Of a DNA stretch of 64,000 nucleotides, positions 8,314-17,375 are shown in pieces. The number at the start of each line of letters is the position of its first letter. Position 1 is the first letter of the stretch. Origin of the DNA: Opitutales bacterium ASA1. Its GTDB lineage: Bacteria > Verrucomicrobiota > Verrucomicrobiia > Opitutales > Opitutaceae. The stretch lies in the NCBI GenBank assembly GCA_036323555.1, contig AP028972.1:1236001-1300000 (forward strand). Direction: 5' to 3'. The notes under the pieces were generated by a model. The model searched no databases and was not told where the DNA came from. It saw nothing but the letters and a program-made list of their open reading frames with translations. The translations under genes and the position numbers were made by a program.

Positions 8314-9069
8314 ATGATCCAAGGACTTTACCAGAGCGCAGCCGCTGCCGACGGCCTGCAGGCGTGGAACGACGCCATAGCCCGGAACATCGCTTCGTCG
8401 TCGATGCCCGGCTACAAGAAGTCCGAGGTCTCGTTCGAAGGCGTGATGGCCGGCGCCATCGGTTACGGCGTCGGCGCGACCGACGCCGCCTCCCACGCCC
8501 GTCTCAATCCGCAGGTCAGTGCCGCGATCGACTTCTCCGCGGGCGAGATGCGCCGCACCGGCGACCCGATGGAGTTCGCGATCGAAGGTGACGGCTTCTT
8601 CCGCCTCCAGCGACCCGACGGCTCGTTCGTCTTCACGCGTGACGGGCAGTTTCGCCTCGCGGCCGACGGACGCCTCGTGAGCAAGCAGGGCTACGAAGTC
8701 ACCAGCGACGCCGGCGCCATCCAACTCTTGATCGACGGTGGACCGCTCTCGGTCGACGCCGAGGGTCGCCTCCGGCAGGGTGATCAAGAAGTCGGCGTGC
8801 TCGGCGTGTTCGGCTTCGGCGATCGCGCCGGACTGCGTCGCACCACCGGCGGCTTCGAAGTGGACCCCGAGAACCCGCAGGCGGCCGTGCTCGCCGAAGG
8901 CGCTCGCGTCCATCAAGGCGTGGTCGAGATGGGCAACGTCTCCGGCATCCGCGAGATGACGCACCTCGTCCTCGTCTCCAATGCGCTGCAAGCCAACCAG
9001 AAGGTCATCCAGAGCTTCGACGGCTTGAGCGAACGCGCTGTCCAGATCCTCGGTAACACCGGCTCGTGA
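8314..9069 (+). CDS. flgF: Flagellar proximal rod protein FlgF
   Basis: Rod protein of the flagellar basal body. The 251-residue product has the flagellar rod N-motif (N-I-A-S-S-S-M-P-G-Y-K-K, about residues 29-40), the internal F-A-I-E-G-D-G-F-F block near 90, and the C-terminal L-V-L-V-S-N-A-L-Q-A-N-Q-K-V-I-Q-S segment that forms the coiled coil with the N-terminal helix. The start is ATG 8314; an upstream in-frame GTG at 8290 would add eight residues unlike the family. It opens the rod-ring-hook operon and is followed by flgG. Confidence 0.93.
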   Translation: MIQGLYQSAAAADGLQAWNDAIARNIASSSMPGYKKSEVSFEGVMAGAIGYGVGATDAASHARLNPQVSAAIDFSAGEMRRTGDPMEFAIEGDGFFRLQRPDGSFVFTRDGQFRLAADGRLVSKQGYEVTSDAGAIQLLIDGGPLSVDAEGRLRQGDQEVGVLGVFGFGDRAGLRRTTGGFEVDPENPQAAVLAEGARVHQGVVEMGNVSGIREMTHLVLVSNALQANQKVIQSFDGLSERAVQILGNTGS

Positions 9070-9106
9070 CCACCTCGACGACCACGACCAACACCCGACT
9101 CGCCCC

Positions 9107-9889
9107 ATGAATCTCGCTCTTTACGCCGCCGCCTCGGGCATGGAAGCCCAGCAGATCAACCTCAACACGATCTCGAACAACATCGCGAACGTGAACACGG
9201 TCGGCTTCAAAAAGAGCAAGATCGAGTTCCAAGACCTCTTCTATCAAGCCACCCGCCAAGCCGGTGCCGAAGCCGGCGCGGGCAACCTCGTCCCCACCTC
9301 GGTCGAACTGGGCAACGGCAGCCAAGTCGTCTCCACCGCCAAGGTCTTCACCCAAGGTCAACTCTCCCAGACCGGGGGCGATCTCGACATCGCGATCGAA
9401 GGCGACGGCTTCTTCGAAGTCGAGCGCCCGGACGGTACGAGCGCGTTCACTCGCGACGGCACTTTCAAGGTCGGAGCGGATGGCCGCGTCATGACGAGCG
9501 ACGGCTACCCCGTGCTCAGCGGCTTCCAAGCCATCCCGGCCGGCACCACCGGTATTGGTATTTCCACTACGGGCGAGGTCTCCCTCGCCACGCCCAACGG
9601 CGTGCAGAATTTCCGCCTCCAACTCGCCCGCTTCCAGAATTCCTCCGGCCTGCAGAGCATCGGAGGCAACCTCTACGTCGAGACCGCAGCCAGCGGCGTG
9701 CCCGAGATCGGCAATCCCGCCGAGGGTGGCTTCGGTACCGTGCGTCAGGGTTTCGTCGAGGCTTCCAACGTGAACGTGGTCGAAGAGATGGTCGGCATGA
9801 TCCTCGCGCAGCGCGCCTACGAGGTGAACTCCAAGTCCATCCAGACCTCCGATCAGATGCTCGAGCGCATCAGCCAGCTCAAACGATAG
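9107..9889 (+). CDS. flgG: Flagellar distal rod protein FlgG
   Basis: Distal rod protein, 260 residues, the typical FlgG length. The N-terminus (L-Y-A-A-A-S-G-M-E-A-Q-Q, then N-I-A-N-V-N-T-V-G-F-K-K-S) and C-terminus (N-V-V-E-E-M-V-G-M-I-L-A-Q-R-A-Y-E-V-N-S-K-S-I-Q-T) carry the hallmark helices that pack together in the rod. It lies 37 bases after flgF and is followed at once by flgA. Confidence 0.97.
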   Translation: MNLALYAAASGMEAQQINLNTISNNIANVNTVGFKKSKIEFQDLFYQATRQAGAEAGAGNLVPTSVELGNGSQVVSTAKVFTQGQLSQTGGDLDIAIEGDGFFEVERPDGTSAFTRDGTFKVGADGRVMTSDGYPVLSGFQAIPAGTTGIGISTTGEVSLATPNGVQNFRLQLARFQNSSGLQSIGGNLYVETAASGVPEIGNPAEGGFGTVRQGFVEASNVNVVEEMVGMILAQRAYEVNSKSIQTSDQMLERISQLKR

Positions 9890-9895
9890 GCCGTG

Positions 9896-10714
9896 ATGCG
9901 ACGCACCCTTCCCATGGTCCTCTGGAGCTTCCTCCTTCTCGGCTCGCCCGCCGTCGGCTCGATCGACGACGTCCTCGCCCCGCTCGACGACGCGCTGCTC
10001 GACCTCGCCGTGCGCGACGCCGGTTCTCGCGCACCCTCCGTCGCGTCGGTTCCGTCCGAAGCGCGCCCGCTCGTCGAACCTTCCGTCGACGAGATCGATC
10101 TTCTCGCGGAACTGGAGCGACTACTCTCCGATCGTATTCAGCCTGTGGGTACGCTGAAGCTCGTCCCCGTTTCGCCCATGCCGCGCATGCAGCGGCGATC
10201 GGAACTGCCCGAGATCACGCTGCTCGCACACCCCGCCCGCATCTCTTCAAGCACCGCGCTCGTGCGCTTCCGCCTGCAAGACGAAGGCGTCGTGCTCGGT
10301 GATCACGCCGTCACGTTCCGCGTGCAATTGCTGGCGCGTGTCTGGGCACCTTCCCGCCGTCTCGTCCCGGGCGACGTCCTCCAAGGCGTCGACCTCGTCG
10401 AGCGCGAGGTCGATCTCGTGCGCGAGCCGCGCGCCGTCGTCGCCGATCCCGCTCTGCTCGAGCGTTACGAGATCGCCCGTGCGGTCGCGCCCGAGCGTTC
10501 GCTCACCTGGTCCGACATCACCGCCCGCGCTCTCGTGCGCAAAGGGGCGCTCGTGGACGTGATCGCCAGCGGCGGCATGCTCGCCGTTTCCATGAAGGGA
10601 CAAGCCACGCGCAGCGGTGCGCTGGGCGAAGTCGTCACCATCCGCAACCTGGAGTCGAAGCGGGAGTTCCCCGCCGAAGTCGTCGATGAAAACCGTGTCC
10701 GCGTTCGTTTCTAA
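9896..10714 (+). CDS. flgA: P-ring assembly chaperone FlgA (SAF domain)
   Basis: Periplasmic chaperone that helps FlgI build the P ring. The 272-residue protein starts with a signal peptide (about residues 1-22). Its C-terminal half shows the SAF-type arrangement ending in V-I-A-S-G-G-M-L-A-V-S-M-K-G-Q-A and G-E-V-V-T-I-R-N-L-E-S-K-R. The ATG at 9896 directly follows a GTG at 9893, and either could start. Its 3' end overlaps the flgH start by 29 bases. Position between flgG and flgH-flgI fits the function. Confidence 0.88.
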   Translation: MRRTLPMVLWSFLLLGSPAVGSIDDVLAPLDDALLDLAVRDAGSRAPSVASVPSEARPLVEPSVDEIDLLAELERLLSDRIQPVGTLKLVPVSPMPRMQRRSELPEITLLAHPARISSSTALVRFRLQDEGVVLGDHAVTFRVQLLARVWAPSRRLVPGDVLQGVDLVEREVDLVREPRAVVADPALLERYEIARAVAPERSLTWSDITARALVRKGALVDVIASGGMLAVSMKGQATRSGALGEVVTIRNLESKREFPAEVVDENRVRVRF

Positions 10715-11330
10715 GTCCGTTCTCGTCGCCGTCGGCATCGCCTCCTGCGCGACGCTCTCCGCCTCGGACAAGTCCTCCCTCTGGCTCGCCGGTAGGGCAG
10801 GGGAGACCGCCATGTTCGGCGACCGGCGCGCGCGTCAGGTCGGCGATATTCTCACGGTCATGGTGCAGGAGTCCGCGAGCGTGCAGGCCTCGCTTCGCAC
10901 CAAGACCGACAAGAGCGGCGCGGTCGACGCTTCGGTGACTTCGTTCTTCTTCGATCCCGCTTCGAGCAGTCTCGGCACGCACAACGGCGCGTTGCCCAGC
11001 ACGTCTTTCGGTGGTTCCAGCAACTTCACCGGTGGCGGCGAAATCACCAATCGCCAGTCCATCACCGCCCGGGCCGCAGTCACGGTCATCGACGTGCTCC
11101 CCAACGGCAACCTCGTGATCGAGGGCTCGCGCTACGTCGCCTACTCGGGCGAGAAGCAGTACGCCGTGCTCCGTGGCATCGTGCGCCCCGCCGACATCCA
11201 GTCCGGCAACACCGTCCTTTCGTCCAGCATCGCCGACGCACGCGTCGAGTTCCTCTCCCGCGGATCGATCTCCTCGGCCCAGCGCAAAGGCTGGCTCACT
11301 CGAGTGGTCGATCTGGTGAATCCCTTCTGA
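10686..11330 (+). CDS. flgH: Flagellar L-ring lipoprotein FlgH
   Basis: Outer-membrane L-ring protein. Starting at ATG 10,686 gives 214 residues with a lipoprotein signal: a hydrophobic stretch, then I-A-S-C with the lipidated Cys at 21. Downstream are F-G-D-R-R-A-R-Q-V-G-D-I-L-T-V, G-G-E-I-T-N-R-Q-S-I-T-A and G-N-L-V-I-E-G-S-R, all typical of FlgH. A longer frame reaches 10,617, but only the 10,686 start yields the lipobox. An L ring implies a diderm cell envelope. The start lies inside the flgA 3' end. Confidence 0.95.
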   Translation: MKTVSAFVSKSVLVAVGIASCATLSASDKSSLWLAGRAGETAMFGDRRARQVGDILTVMVQESASVQASLRTKTDKSGAVDASVTSFFFDPASSSLGTHNGALPSTSFGGSSNFTGGGEITNRQSITARAAVTVIDVLPNGNLVIEGSRYVAYSGEKQYAVLRGIVRPADIQSGNTVLSSSIADARVEFLSRGSISSAQRKGWLTRVVDLVNPF

Positions 11331-11341
11331 CGCGCCGCCTC

Positions 11342-12445
11342 ATGCAAGGACGCATCCTCGTTTCTCTCCTTCTCGCCGCGGTCGCTCTCGCATCCACCGC
11401 GACTGCCGCGCGCATCAAGGACCTCGTGCTCGTCGAGGGCGGTCGCGACAATCAACTCGTCGGCTACGGACTCGTGATCGGACTCTCCGGCGACGGCGAC
11501 AGCAGCACCTCGTTCTACACGGTGCAGAGCATTGCGAACGCGCTCCAGCGCTTCGGCATCAACGTCGCTCCCTCCTTGGTCAAATCCAAGAACGTCGCCG
11601 CCGTCATGATCACGGCCGACATCCCCGCCTTCCTCAAACCCGGCCAACGCATCGACGTGACCGTGTCCTCCGTCGGTGACGCGAAGTCGCTGCAGGGCGG
11701 CGTGCTTCTTCAAACTCCGCTCGTGGGCGGCGACGACCAGGTCTACGCCGTCGCGCAAGGCCCCGTGGCCGTCGGAGGTTTCCTCGGCGGGGAAGGTGGG
11801 GAGGGCGGTGCCACCGTCCAAAAGAACCATCCAACCGTCGGCATGATCGCCGGCGGCGCCATCGTCGAGCGCGCCATCCCCATGCAAATCGTCGCCGACG
11901 GCGAGATGCGCCTGCTTCTCCTCAACCCGGATTTTTCCTCTGCCGCACGCATGGCCGAGGCGATCAACGTCGCCTATCCCGACTCCGCGCTCGCCGCGGA
12001 TTCCTCCACCGTGCGCGTCCGTGTGCCCGAAGTCTTCGACGGTCGCGAGGTCGACTTCATCGCCGCCCTCGGCCGCATCGACGTCGTCCCCGACATCCCC
12101 GCGCGGATCATCATCAACGAACGCACCGGCACGATCGTCGCCACCTCGAGCGTGCGCATCTCCACCGTCGCCGTCAGCCACGGTGCGTTGACGATCACCA
12201 TCTCCTCCTCCCTCGCCGCCAGCCAGCCCGGTGCCTTCAGCCCGGGACAAACGACCGTGCTACCGAGCACGAACACCGAAGTGACCGAAGTCCAAGGCGG
12301 CTTTCGGGTGATCGATGACTACCCGTCGATCGAAGAAGTCACCTCCGCGCTCAACGCCATGGGCGTCTCCACCCGCGAGATGATGTCGATCTTCCAATCG
12401 ATGAAGCGCGCCGGCGCCCTCCAGGCCGAACTGATCATCAACTAG
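11342..12445 (+). CDS. flgI: Flagellar P-ring protein FlgI
   Basis: Periplasmic P-ring subunit, 367 residues, with a signal peptide ending near A-T-A-A (about residue 22). The mature N-terminus contains R-I-K-D-L and the conserved L-V-G-Y-G-L-V-I-G-L-S-G-D-G-D near 38-52. Further conserved blocks are F-L-K-P-G-Q-R-I-D-V-T-V-S-S-V-G-D-A and the C-terminal N-A-M-G-V-S-T-R-E-M-M-S-I. It lies 11 bases after flgH, and with flgA and flgH it forms the ring-assembly module. Confidence 0.97.
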   Translation: MQGRILVSLLLAAVALASTATAARIKDLVLVEGGRDNQLVGYGLVIGLSGDGDSSTSFYTVQSIANALQRFGINVAPSLVKSKNVAAVMITADIPAFLKPGQRIDVTVSSVGDAKSLQGGVLLQTPLVGGDDQVYAVAQGPVAVGGFLGGEGGEGGATVQKNHPTVGMIAGGAIVERAIPMQIVADGEMRLLLLNPDFSSAARMAEAINVAYPDSALAADSSTVRVRVPEVFDGREVDFIAALGRIDVVPDIPARIIINERTGTIVATSSVRISTVAVSHGALTITISSSLAASQPGAFSPGQTTVLPSTNTEVTEVQGGFRVIDDYPSIEEVTSALNAMGVSTREMMSIFQSMKRAGALQAELIIN

Positions 12446-12463
12446 CCTCCCCGTATTCAACGC

Positions 12464-12799
12464 ATGGATGCATCGATGCTCAGTTTCAACCCGGCCGATC
12501 CCGGCGCATGGCGCGACCGGATGGTCCACGGCGCTGCTCCGGAATCGCAGCGCCTCGACGCCGCCTCGCGCGAGTTCGAAGCCATGCTGTTGCGCCAATA
12601 TCTCTCGGAAGCGCTGAAACCCGTCACCGACTCGGGTGCCGTCCTCGGCGCGAACAACCCCGTCTACGGCTACCTCGTCACCGACGCCCTCGCCACCGGC
12701 CTGAGCGACGGAGGCGTCTTCGGCTTCTCCAATCTCCTGCAGGCGCAAGTCGCCGGCACTCCGCAAAAGGATCATCAAGATGACGACACTACTCCTTGA
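12464..12799 (+). CDS. flgJ: Rod-binding protein, FlgJ N-terminal type (no muramidase)
   Basis: A 111-residue protein matching only the rod-binding N-terminal domain of FlgJ (A-S-R-E-F-E-A-M-L-L-R-Q-Y-L near residues 34-47, G-A-N-N-P-V-Y-G-Y, G-L-S-D-G-G-V-F-G-F). The C-terminal peptidoglycan hydrolase domain of enterobacterial FlgJ is absent, as in many phyla, so a separate lytic enzyme must open the wall. It follows flgI by 18 bases and overlaps flgN by 20 bases. Confidence 0.85.
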   Translation: MDASMLSFNPADPGAWRDRMVHGAAPESQRLDAASREFEAMLLRQYLSEALKPVTDSGAVLGANNPVYGYLVTDALATGLSDGGVFGFSNLLQAQVAGTPQKDHQDDDTTP

Positions 12800-13295
12800 T
12801 CGAGAGTGGCAACCCCTGGTCGACGCGCTGCGCGAAGAACTCCAGGAATACGGCGGCCTCTTCAATCTCCTCGACGCACAGCAAGACCGCATCATGTCGC
12901 GCCGCACCGACGACGTCCTCGCGCTCAACGGCGACATCGAAGCGCAGACCGGCATGGTCGCTCGCCTCCGCACCGGTCGCGAAGCCATGGTGCGTGCACT
13001 CGGCGAGCGTGTCGGCGCTCCGCGTCCCGACCGCGTCCGCGATCTCGTCCCACACTTCCCCGAGCCGGTGCAACCGCTCGCCGAAGCGCTCGTCACCGAC
13101 ATCAACCACATGGTGCGCCGCATCCGGCAAAAGGCCCGTCAGAACCACCTGCTCCTCTCCAAAGCCGTGGAGCTCACCGAAGAAACGCTCCGCATGCTCC
13201 AACCGGAGAACTTCACCCGCACCTACGGCCGTACCGGCAAGGTCGGTCTCGCCCGTCGTCCGGGTCCCACCACGCGTTACCAAGCCGTCGGTTGA
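12780..13295 (+). CDS. flgN: Flagellar export chaperone FlgN-like
   Basis: A 171-residue, mostly alpha-helical protein matching FlgN, the cytosolic chaperone for hook-filament junction proteins FlgK and FlgL. Helical segments with heptad-like spacing run from about 10 to 60 and 85 to 135. The C-terminus (L-R-M-L-Q-P-E-N-F, then a short basic tail) resembles the substrate-binding end. Identification rests mainly on size, helical character and position directly before flgK. It overlaps flgJ by 20 bases. Confidence 0.78.
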   Translation: MTTLLLDREWQPLVDALREELQEYGGLFNLLDAQQDRIMSRRTDDVLALNGDIEAQTGMVARLRTGREAMVRALGERVGAPRPDRVRDLVPHFPEPVQPLAEALVTDINHMVRRIRQKARQNHLLLSKAVELTEETLRMLQPENFTRTYGRTGKVGLARRPGPTTRYQAVG

Positions 13296-13311
13296 TCCGC
13301 CGCCCTTCGCC

Positions 13312-14739
13312 ATGTCCGGACTCTTCGGAGAACTCCAGCGCACGTCGCAGGCCCTGAACGCCCAGAGCCAAGGCATCTACACGGCTGGCCGCAACATGGC
13401 CAACGTGAACAACTCCGCCTACTCCCGCCAGCGCGTCCAGCTCGGCGATCAGGGTATCGTCCAGACCACGCTCGGCCCCCAGAGCCTCGGCGTCACCGCG
13501 CTCGCCCTCCAGAACGTCCGCGACTCGCTTCTCGACCGGCAAGTCATCCGCGAAACCTCGTCCGCCTCCTCGCTGCAAGCCCAGTCCGAAGCCTTCCAAA
13601 AGGCCGAACTCGCGCTCGGCCAACAGATCGATCGCCAAGCCGACGCCGAATACATCGAAGGCGCCACCAACACCGGTAGCACGAGTGGCATCGGCGAATC
13701 CCTCGACGACCTCCTCAACGCCTTCAGCAGCCTCGCCGCGAGCCCGCGCTCGGACGCCGAGCGCCAGGTCCTCTACCAGAAGGCCCTCACGTTCGTCTCC
13801 CGCATGCAGACCGTCGACGCGCGCCTCGAAGACGTGCAGCAGGACATGAACGACTCGGTCCTCGTCGACCTGCGCAAGGTCAACGACCTGCTCGGCACGA
13901 TCTCCAACCTCAATCAACAGATCGGTCGTTTCGAAGTCGGCGCACCCGGCTCCGCGCTCGACCTGCGCGACCAACGCCAAGCACGCCTCGAGGAACTCGC
14001 TCAATACATCGATCTCGAAGTCCAAGAGGTCGGCACCACCGGCCAGATCCAGATCCTCTCGCGCGACGCCGCCAACGCGCCCGTCGTGCTCCTCGACCAG
14101 AGCAACACGCCTCCGCCGGTCTCCTTCGACGGCACCTCCATCACCGCAGGCGCACCCGCCACCGCACTCACCCTGCGTGGCGGCAGCATCCAGGGCTACC
14201 TCGCCGCCCGCGACGGCACAATCGCCGGCATGCGCACCAACCTCGATGCGCTCGCCGCGCAAGTGGTCACGTCCGTCAACGACGCCTACAACCCCGGCGG
14301 CACGTCCACCGACTTCTTCGTCGCCGGCGGCACCACCGCCGCCACGATCGCCGTCGATCCAACCCTCACCGTCGCCAGTATCCGTTCGACCAATACGGCC
14401 GAACCCGGCGCCAACGACGTCGCCCTCGCCATCGGCGCTCTCGCCGACGCGCGCTTCTCCACCGCCGGTGGTGACTCCATCGACGGCACCTTCGGTTCGT
14501 TCTATCGCGGCATCGTCTCCGACATCGCCAACGCCACCGCATCCTCCCGCAGCCGCTTCGAAGACCAAACCACCCTCAAGGGCCTCGTCCTCGCCCGCCG
14601 CGACTCCGTCTCCGGCGTCTCACTCGACGAGGAGATGACCGACCTCATCAAGTACCAGCGCGCCTTCGACGCCTCCGCCAAAGTCATGCGCGTCATCGAC
14701 GAAATGCTCGAGACCGTCGTCAACGGCCTCGCGCGTTGA
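13312..14739 (+). CDS. flgK: Hook-filament junction protein FlgK (HAP1)
   Basis: First junction protein between hook and filament. From ATG 13,312 the product has 475 residues. The N-terminal D0/D1 helix contains G-I-Y-T-A-G-R-N-M-A-N-V-N-N-S-A-Y-S-R-Q, and the C-terminal helix has S-L-D-E-E-M-T-D-L-I-K-Y-Q-R-A-F-D-A-S-A-K, the paired motifs of FlgK. The frame extends upstream through flgN in the ORF sense, but the start at 13,312 is the one preceding the canonical terminus. The middle region is variable. Confidence 0.95.
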   Translation: MSGLFGELQRTSQALNAQSQGIYTAGRNMANVNNSAYSRQRVQLGDQGIVQTTLGPQSLGVTALALQNVRDSLLDRQVIRETSSASSLQAQSEAFQKAELALGQQIDRQADAEYIEGATNTGSTSGIGESLDDLLNAFSSLAASPRSDAERQVLYQKALTFVSRMQTVDARLEDVQQDMNDSVLVDLRKVNDLLGTISNLNQQIGRFEVGAPGSALDLRDQRQARLEELAQYIDLEVQEVGTTGQIQILSRDAANAPVVLLDQSNTPPPVSFDGTSITAGAPATALTLRGGSIQGYLAARDGTIAGMRTNLDALAAQVVTSVNDAYNPGGTSTDFFVAGGTTAATIAVDPTLTVASIRSTNTAEPGANDVALAIGALADARFSTAGGDSIDGTFGSFYRGIVSDIANATASSRSRFEDQTTLKGLVLARRDSVSGVSLDEEMTDLIKYQRAFDASAKVMRVIDEMLETVVNGLAR

Positions 14740-14768
14740 GCCACCCCTGAAACGTCTCGCTCACTGCC

Positions 14769-15662
14769 ATGAGAGTCACCTCCAACAGCTTTCCGGACAA
14801 CCTCGTCGGCCACCTCCAGCGCCTGACTGGGCGGATGAACACCCTGCAGGAACAGACCGCCACCGGCCAACGCATCAACGACCCCTCCGACGACCCTTCC
14901 GCCGCCGTTCGCGTCATCAACTACAAAGGCGAGCGTTCCAGCATCGCTCAATACTACCGCAACGCTCAGCGCGCCGACGACATCATCACCGCCAGCACCG
15001 CCGAGGTCCGCAACATCTTCTCCGTCTCCAGCCGCGCCAACGAGATCGTCTCCCTCACCAGCGACATCCTCGGCCCAGACGCCATGGACGCCTACGCGAT
15101 CGAGATCGACGCCCTCCTCGAGCAAGCCCTCGTCAACGCCAACTCCAACTTCAACGGCGAGCCCCTCTTCGGCGGCACCGGCGCCGCCCAGCGCCCCTAC
15201 GAAGCCGTCCGCGACGCCGACGGCCGCATCACCGGTATCAACTTCATCGGCTCCACCACCACCGCCCGCTTCCAAGTCGCCGAAGGCAACGTCGTCTCTC
15301 CGTACGCGACGCCGCAAACCAGCCAGAACATCCGCGACTTCCTGCAAAACCTCGTCTCCTTCCGCGACGCCCTCGCCAGTGGCGTCGACGCCAACGTCAA
15401 GGCTCAGGCACCGGCGCTCCAGAATTCCGAGGACGCCCTCATCGGTGCCATCAGCGGCCTCGGCGCGCTCCAGGCTCGCATCGAAGTCGACATGGCGCAA
15501 AACAGTACTCGGTTCTCCGAACTCGCCGAACAAATCTCGCGCGAAGCGGACGTCGACCTCGCCCAAGCCGTCGTGAAACTCTCGCAGAATCAGACCGCTT
15601 ACCAAGCCGCCCTCATGAGCGCCGGCAAGGTCCTCGACAAGTCGCTCCTCGACTATCTCTGA
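14769..15662 (+). CDS. flgL: Hook-filament junction protein FlgL (HAP3)
   Basis: Second junction protein and a flagellin homologue. The 297-residue product shows the flagellin-like N-terminal helix ([17 protein letters not shown] near 35-51) and a C-terminal coiled coil ([15 protein letters not shown] near 270-284). Between them is the [10 protein letters not shown] turn. It lies 29 bases after flgK and 26 bases before fliW. Confidence 0.95.
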   Translation: MRVTSNSFPDNLVGHLQRLTGRMNTLQEQTATGQRINDPSDDPSAAVRVINYKGERSSIAQYYRNAQRADDIITASTAEVRNIFSVSSRANEIVSLTSDILGPDAMDAYAIEIDALLEQALVNANSNFNGEPLFGGTGAAQRPYEAVRDADGRITGINFIGSTTTARFQVAEGNVVSPYATPQTSQNIRDFLQNLVSFRDALASGVDANVKAQAPALQNSEDALIGAISGLGALQARIEVDMAQNSTRFSELAEQISREADVDLAQAVVKLSQNQTAYQAALMSAGKVLDKSLLDYL

Positions 15663-15688
15663 AACCCCCTCCCCGCACACGCCATCCC

Positions 15689-16153
15689 ATGAGCATGAAA
15701 GTAGCAGCAGCAGCCGTCGACGAGCAGGAGCATTGGCTCAAGCCCGCCGAGTTCCACATGCCCGCCGGCATCATCGGCTTCCCCGAAGCCCGCACCATCG
15801 AGCTCCTCTACAACCCCGAGGAATTGCCCTTCATGTGGCTGCGCTGCCTAGAGAACCCGGCCCTCAACTTCATCGTCGTCGAGCCTCGCTCCGTCCTCCC
15901 CGACTACGCCTTCGAACTCGGCGACGAAGACGCCGCCGCGCTCGACATCCTCTCCCCCGAAGACGCGTTCGTGCTCAACATCGTCACCTTCAAACCCGAG
16001 GCGCCCGAGGCGGCGACGGTCAACCTCATCGGCCCGGTCGTCGTCAACCGCCGCACCCGCGCCGGCCGACAGATCGTGATCGCCAACTTCGGCGAATACT
16101 CCGCCCGCCACCCGCTCGTCGCGCAGACGGCCGGGGATGTCACCGGAAACTGA
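15689..16153 (+). CDS. fliW: Flagellar assembly factor FliW (CsrA antagonist)
   Basis: FliW binds CsrA and flagellin and couples flagellin synthesis to export, as known from Bacillus subtilis. The 154-residue protein contains the typical G-I-I-G-F-P-E-A near residues 27-34, [10 protein letters not shown], and a C-terminal block [16 protein letters not shown]. The gene sits directly before csrA and the first flagellin. This arrangement, plus CsrA motifs before the second flagellin, supports the same partner-switch mechanism here. Confidence 0.93.
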   Translation: MSMKVAAAAVDEQEHWLKPAEFHMPAGIIGFPEARTIELLYNPEELPFMWLRCLENPALNFIVVEPRSVLPDYAFELGDEDAAALDILSPEDAFVLNIVTFKPEAPEAATVNLIGPVVVNRRTRAGRQIVIANFGEYSARHPLVAQTAGDVTGN

Positions 16154-16173
16154 ATACAACCGGAGACGCCGCC

Positions 16174-16482
16174 ATGCTCATCCTTTCCCGCAAGGTCAAC
16201 GAATCCATCCTCATCGGCGACAACGTCGAGATCCGCGTCACGCGGATCGAAGGCGACACGGTGAAGATCGGAATCAACGCGCCCCGCGAGGTCGCCATCG
16301 TGCGCAAAGAACTCTTCGACCAGATCCGTCAGTCCAACCGCGAAGCCGCGGTCGCGCGTCCACCCTCCGGTCCGGAGGCGACACGCAACCTGCAGCTCTC
16401 CGGCCTCGCCGGCGCGCTCTCGTCGAAGAACAAGAACGTCGGACAGGGCGCAGGCGAAGCCCGGTCGACCACCGTCCAATAA
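16174..16482 (+). CDS. csrA: Carbon storage regulator CsrA with C-terminal extension
   Basis: Dimeric RNA-binding translational regulator recognising GGA in hairpin loops and Shine-Dalgarno sites. The first 55 or so residues are a canonical CsrA (M-L-I-L-S-R-K start, [14 protein letters not shown] near 39-52, with the RNA-contacting Arg). The protein is 102 residues rather than the usual 60-80. The extra tail (R-P-P-S-G-P-E onward) is Ala/Ser/Gly-rich and probably flexible. It starts 20 bases after fliW, and flagellin 1 follows 27 bases later. Confidence 0.95.
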   Translation: MLILSRKVNESILIGDNVEIRVTRIEGDTVKIGINAPREVAIVRKELFDQIRQSNREAAVARPPSGPEATRNLQLSGLAGALSSKNKNVGQGAGEARSTTVQ

Positions 16483-16509
16483 CACACCTACACACGCTGG
16501 AGATCCGCC

Positions 16510-17337
16510 ATGGTCATCAATACCAACATCAATGCCATCAACGCGACGCGCAACCTGAACGAGAGTCAGGCCCTGCTCAGCCGCTCGCTCGCTCGACTCA
16601 GCTCGGGCTCGAAGATCGTCAAGCCGTCCGACGACGCCGCCGGCCTCGCCGTGTCGGAGAAGCTCGCCGCGCAAAACGCCCGCATCAACGCCGCCCGCAC
16701 CAACACGCAGAACGCCATGTCCTACGTGCAGACCGCCGACGGCTTCATGCGCAGCATGAACAAACTGCTCACGCGCATGAGCGAGCTCACCGCCATGGCG
16801 AAGGACGTGACGAAGAACAGCAGCGACATCGAGCTCTACGACGCGGAATTCCAAGCGCTCAAACAACAGCTCGTCGACACCGTCGGCGACGGCGTGACCA
16901 CGCCGCTCGGCTCTTTCAACGGCATCTCCCTCTTCGGCCCCAACGCCGGTGGCCTCGCCGTCACCATCGGCGAATCGCCCGATCAGACCATGACGATCGG
17001 CGAGATCAACCTGCGCGATGTCGCCACCTCGCTCGGCCAGCTCATGGCGTCCGGCAGCGACGTGACCAACGCCGGCGACATAGTCGTCGGTTCCATCCAA
17101 CAAGTCGCCACCGAACGCGCGACCCTCGGCTCCGCTCAATCGCGCCTCGAAGTCGCCGCCGCGCAGCTTCAGGTTCAGTTCGAAAATCTCGAAGCCGCCA
17201 TCTCGCGCATTCGCGACGTCGACGTGGCCGAGGAAGCCACGGCCATGGCCAAGGCCCAGATCCTCGTGCAGTCCGGCACCTCCATGCTCTCCCAAGCCAA
17301 CAGCGTGCCCCAGACCGTACTCAAGCTGCTGCAATAA
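16510..17337 (+). CDS. Flagellin 1 (short, D0/D1 only)
   Basis: Filament subunit. The 275-residue product contains the N-terminal flagellin domain (I-N-A-T-R-N-L-N, S-L-A-R-L-S-S-G-S-K-I, P-S-D-D-A-A-G-L-A-V) and the C-terminal one (R-I-R-D-V-D-V-A-E-E-A-T-A-M-A-K, L-S-Q-A-N). Almost nothing lies between, so the surface D2/D3 domains are missing. The Shine-Dalgarno is probably the TGGAG 9 bases before ATG. It is read with fliW and csrA, whereas the second flagellin is a stand-alone gene on the other strand. The two proteins are clearly paralogous but diverged. Confidence 0.95.
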   Translation: MVINTNINAINATRNLNESQALLSRSLARLSSGSKIVKPSDDAAGLAVSEKLAAQNARINAARTNTQNAMSYVQTADGFMRSMNKLLTRMSELTAMAKDVTKNSSDIELYDAEFQALKQQLVDTVGDGVTTPLGSFNGISLFGPNAGGLAVTIGESPDQTMTIGEINLRDVATSLGQLMASGSDVTNAGDIVVGSIQQVATERATLGSAQSRLEVAAAQLQVQFENLEAAISRIRDVDVAEEATAMAKAQILVQSGTSMLSQANSVPQTVLKLLQ

Positions 17338-17375
17338 CGAACTCGCGCGACGCGAACAGACCCGAACGAGCGGGC

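Noticed and set aside
13213-15680. Two long minus-strand frames opposite flgK and flgL
   Set aside because: Gly/Val/Asp-rich mirror translations of the junction-protein genes; no start context or domain.
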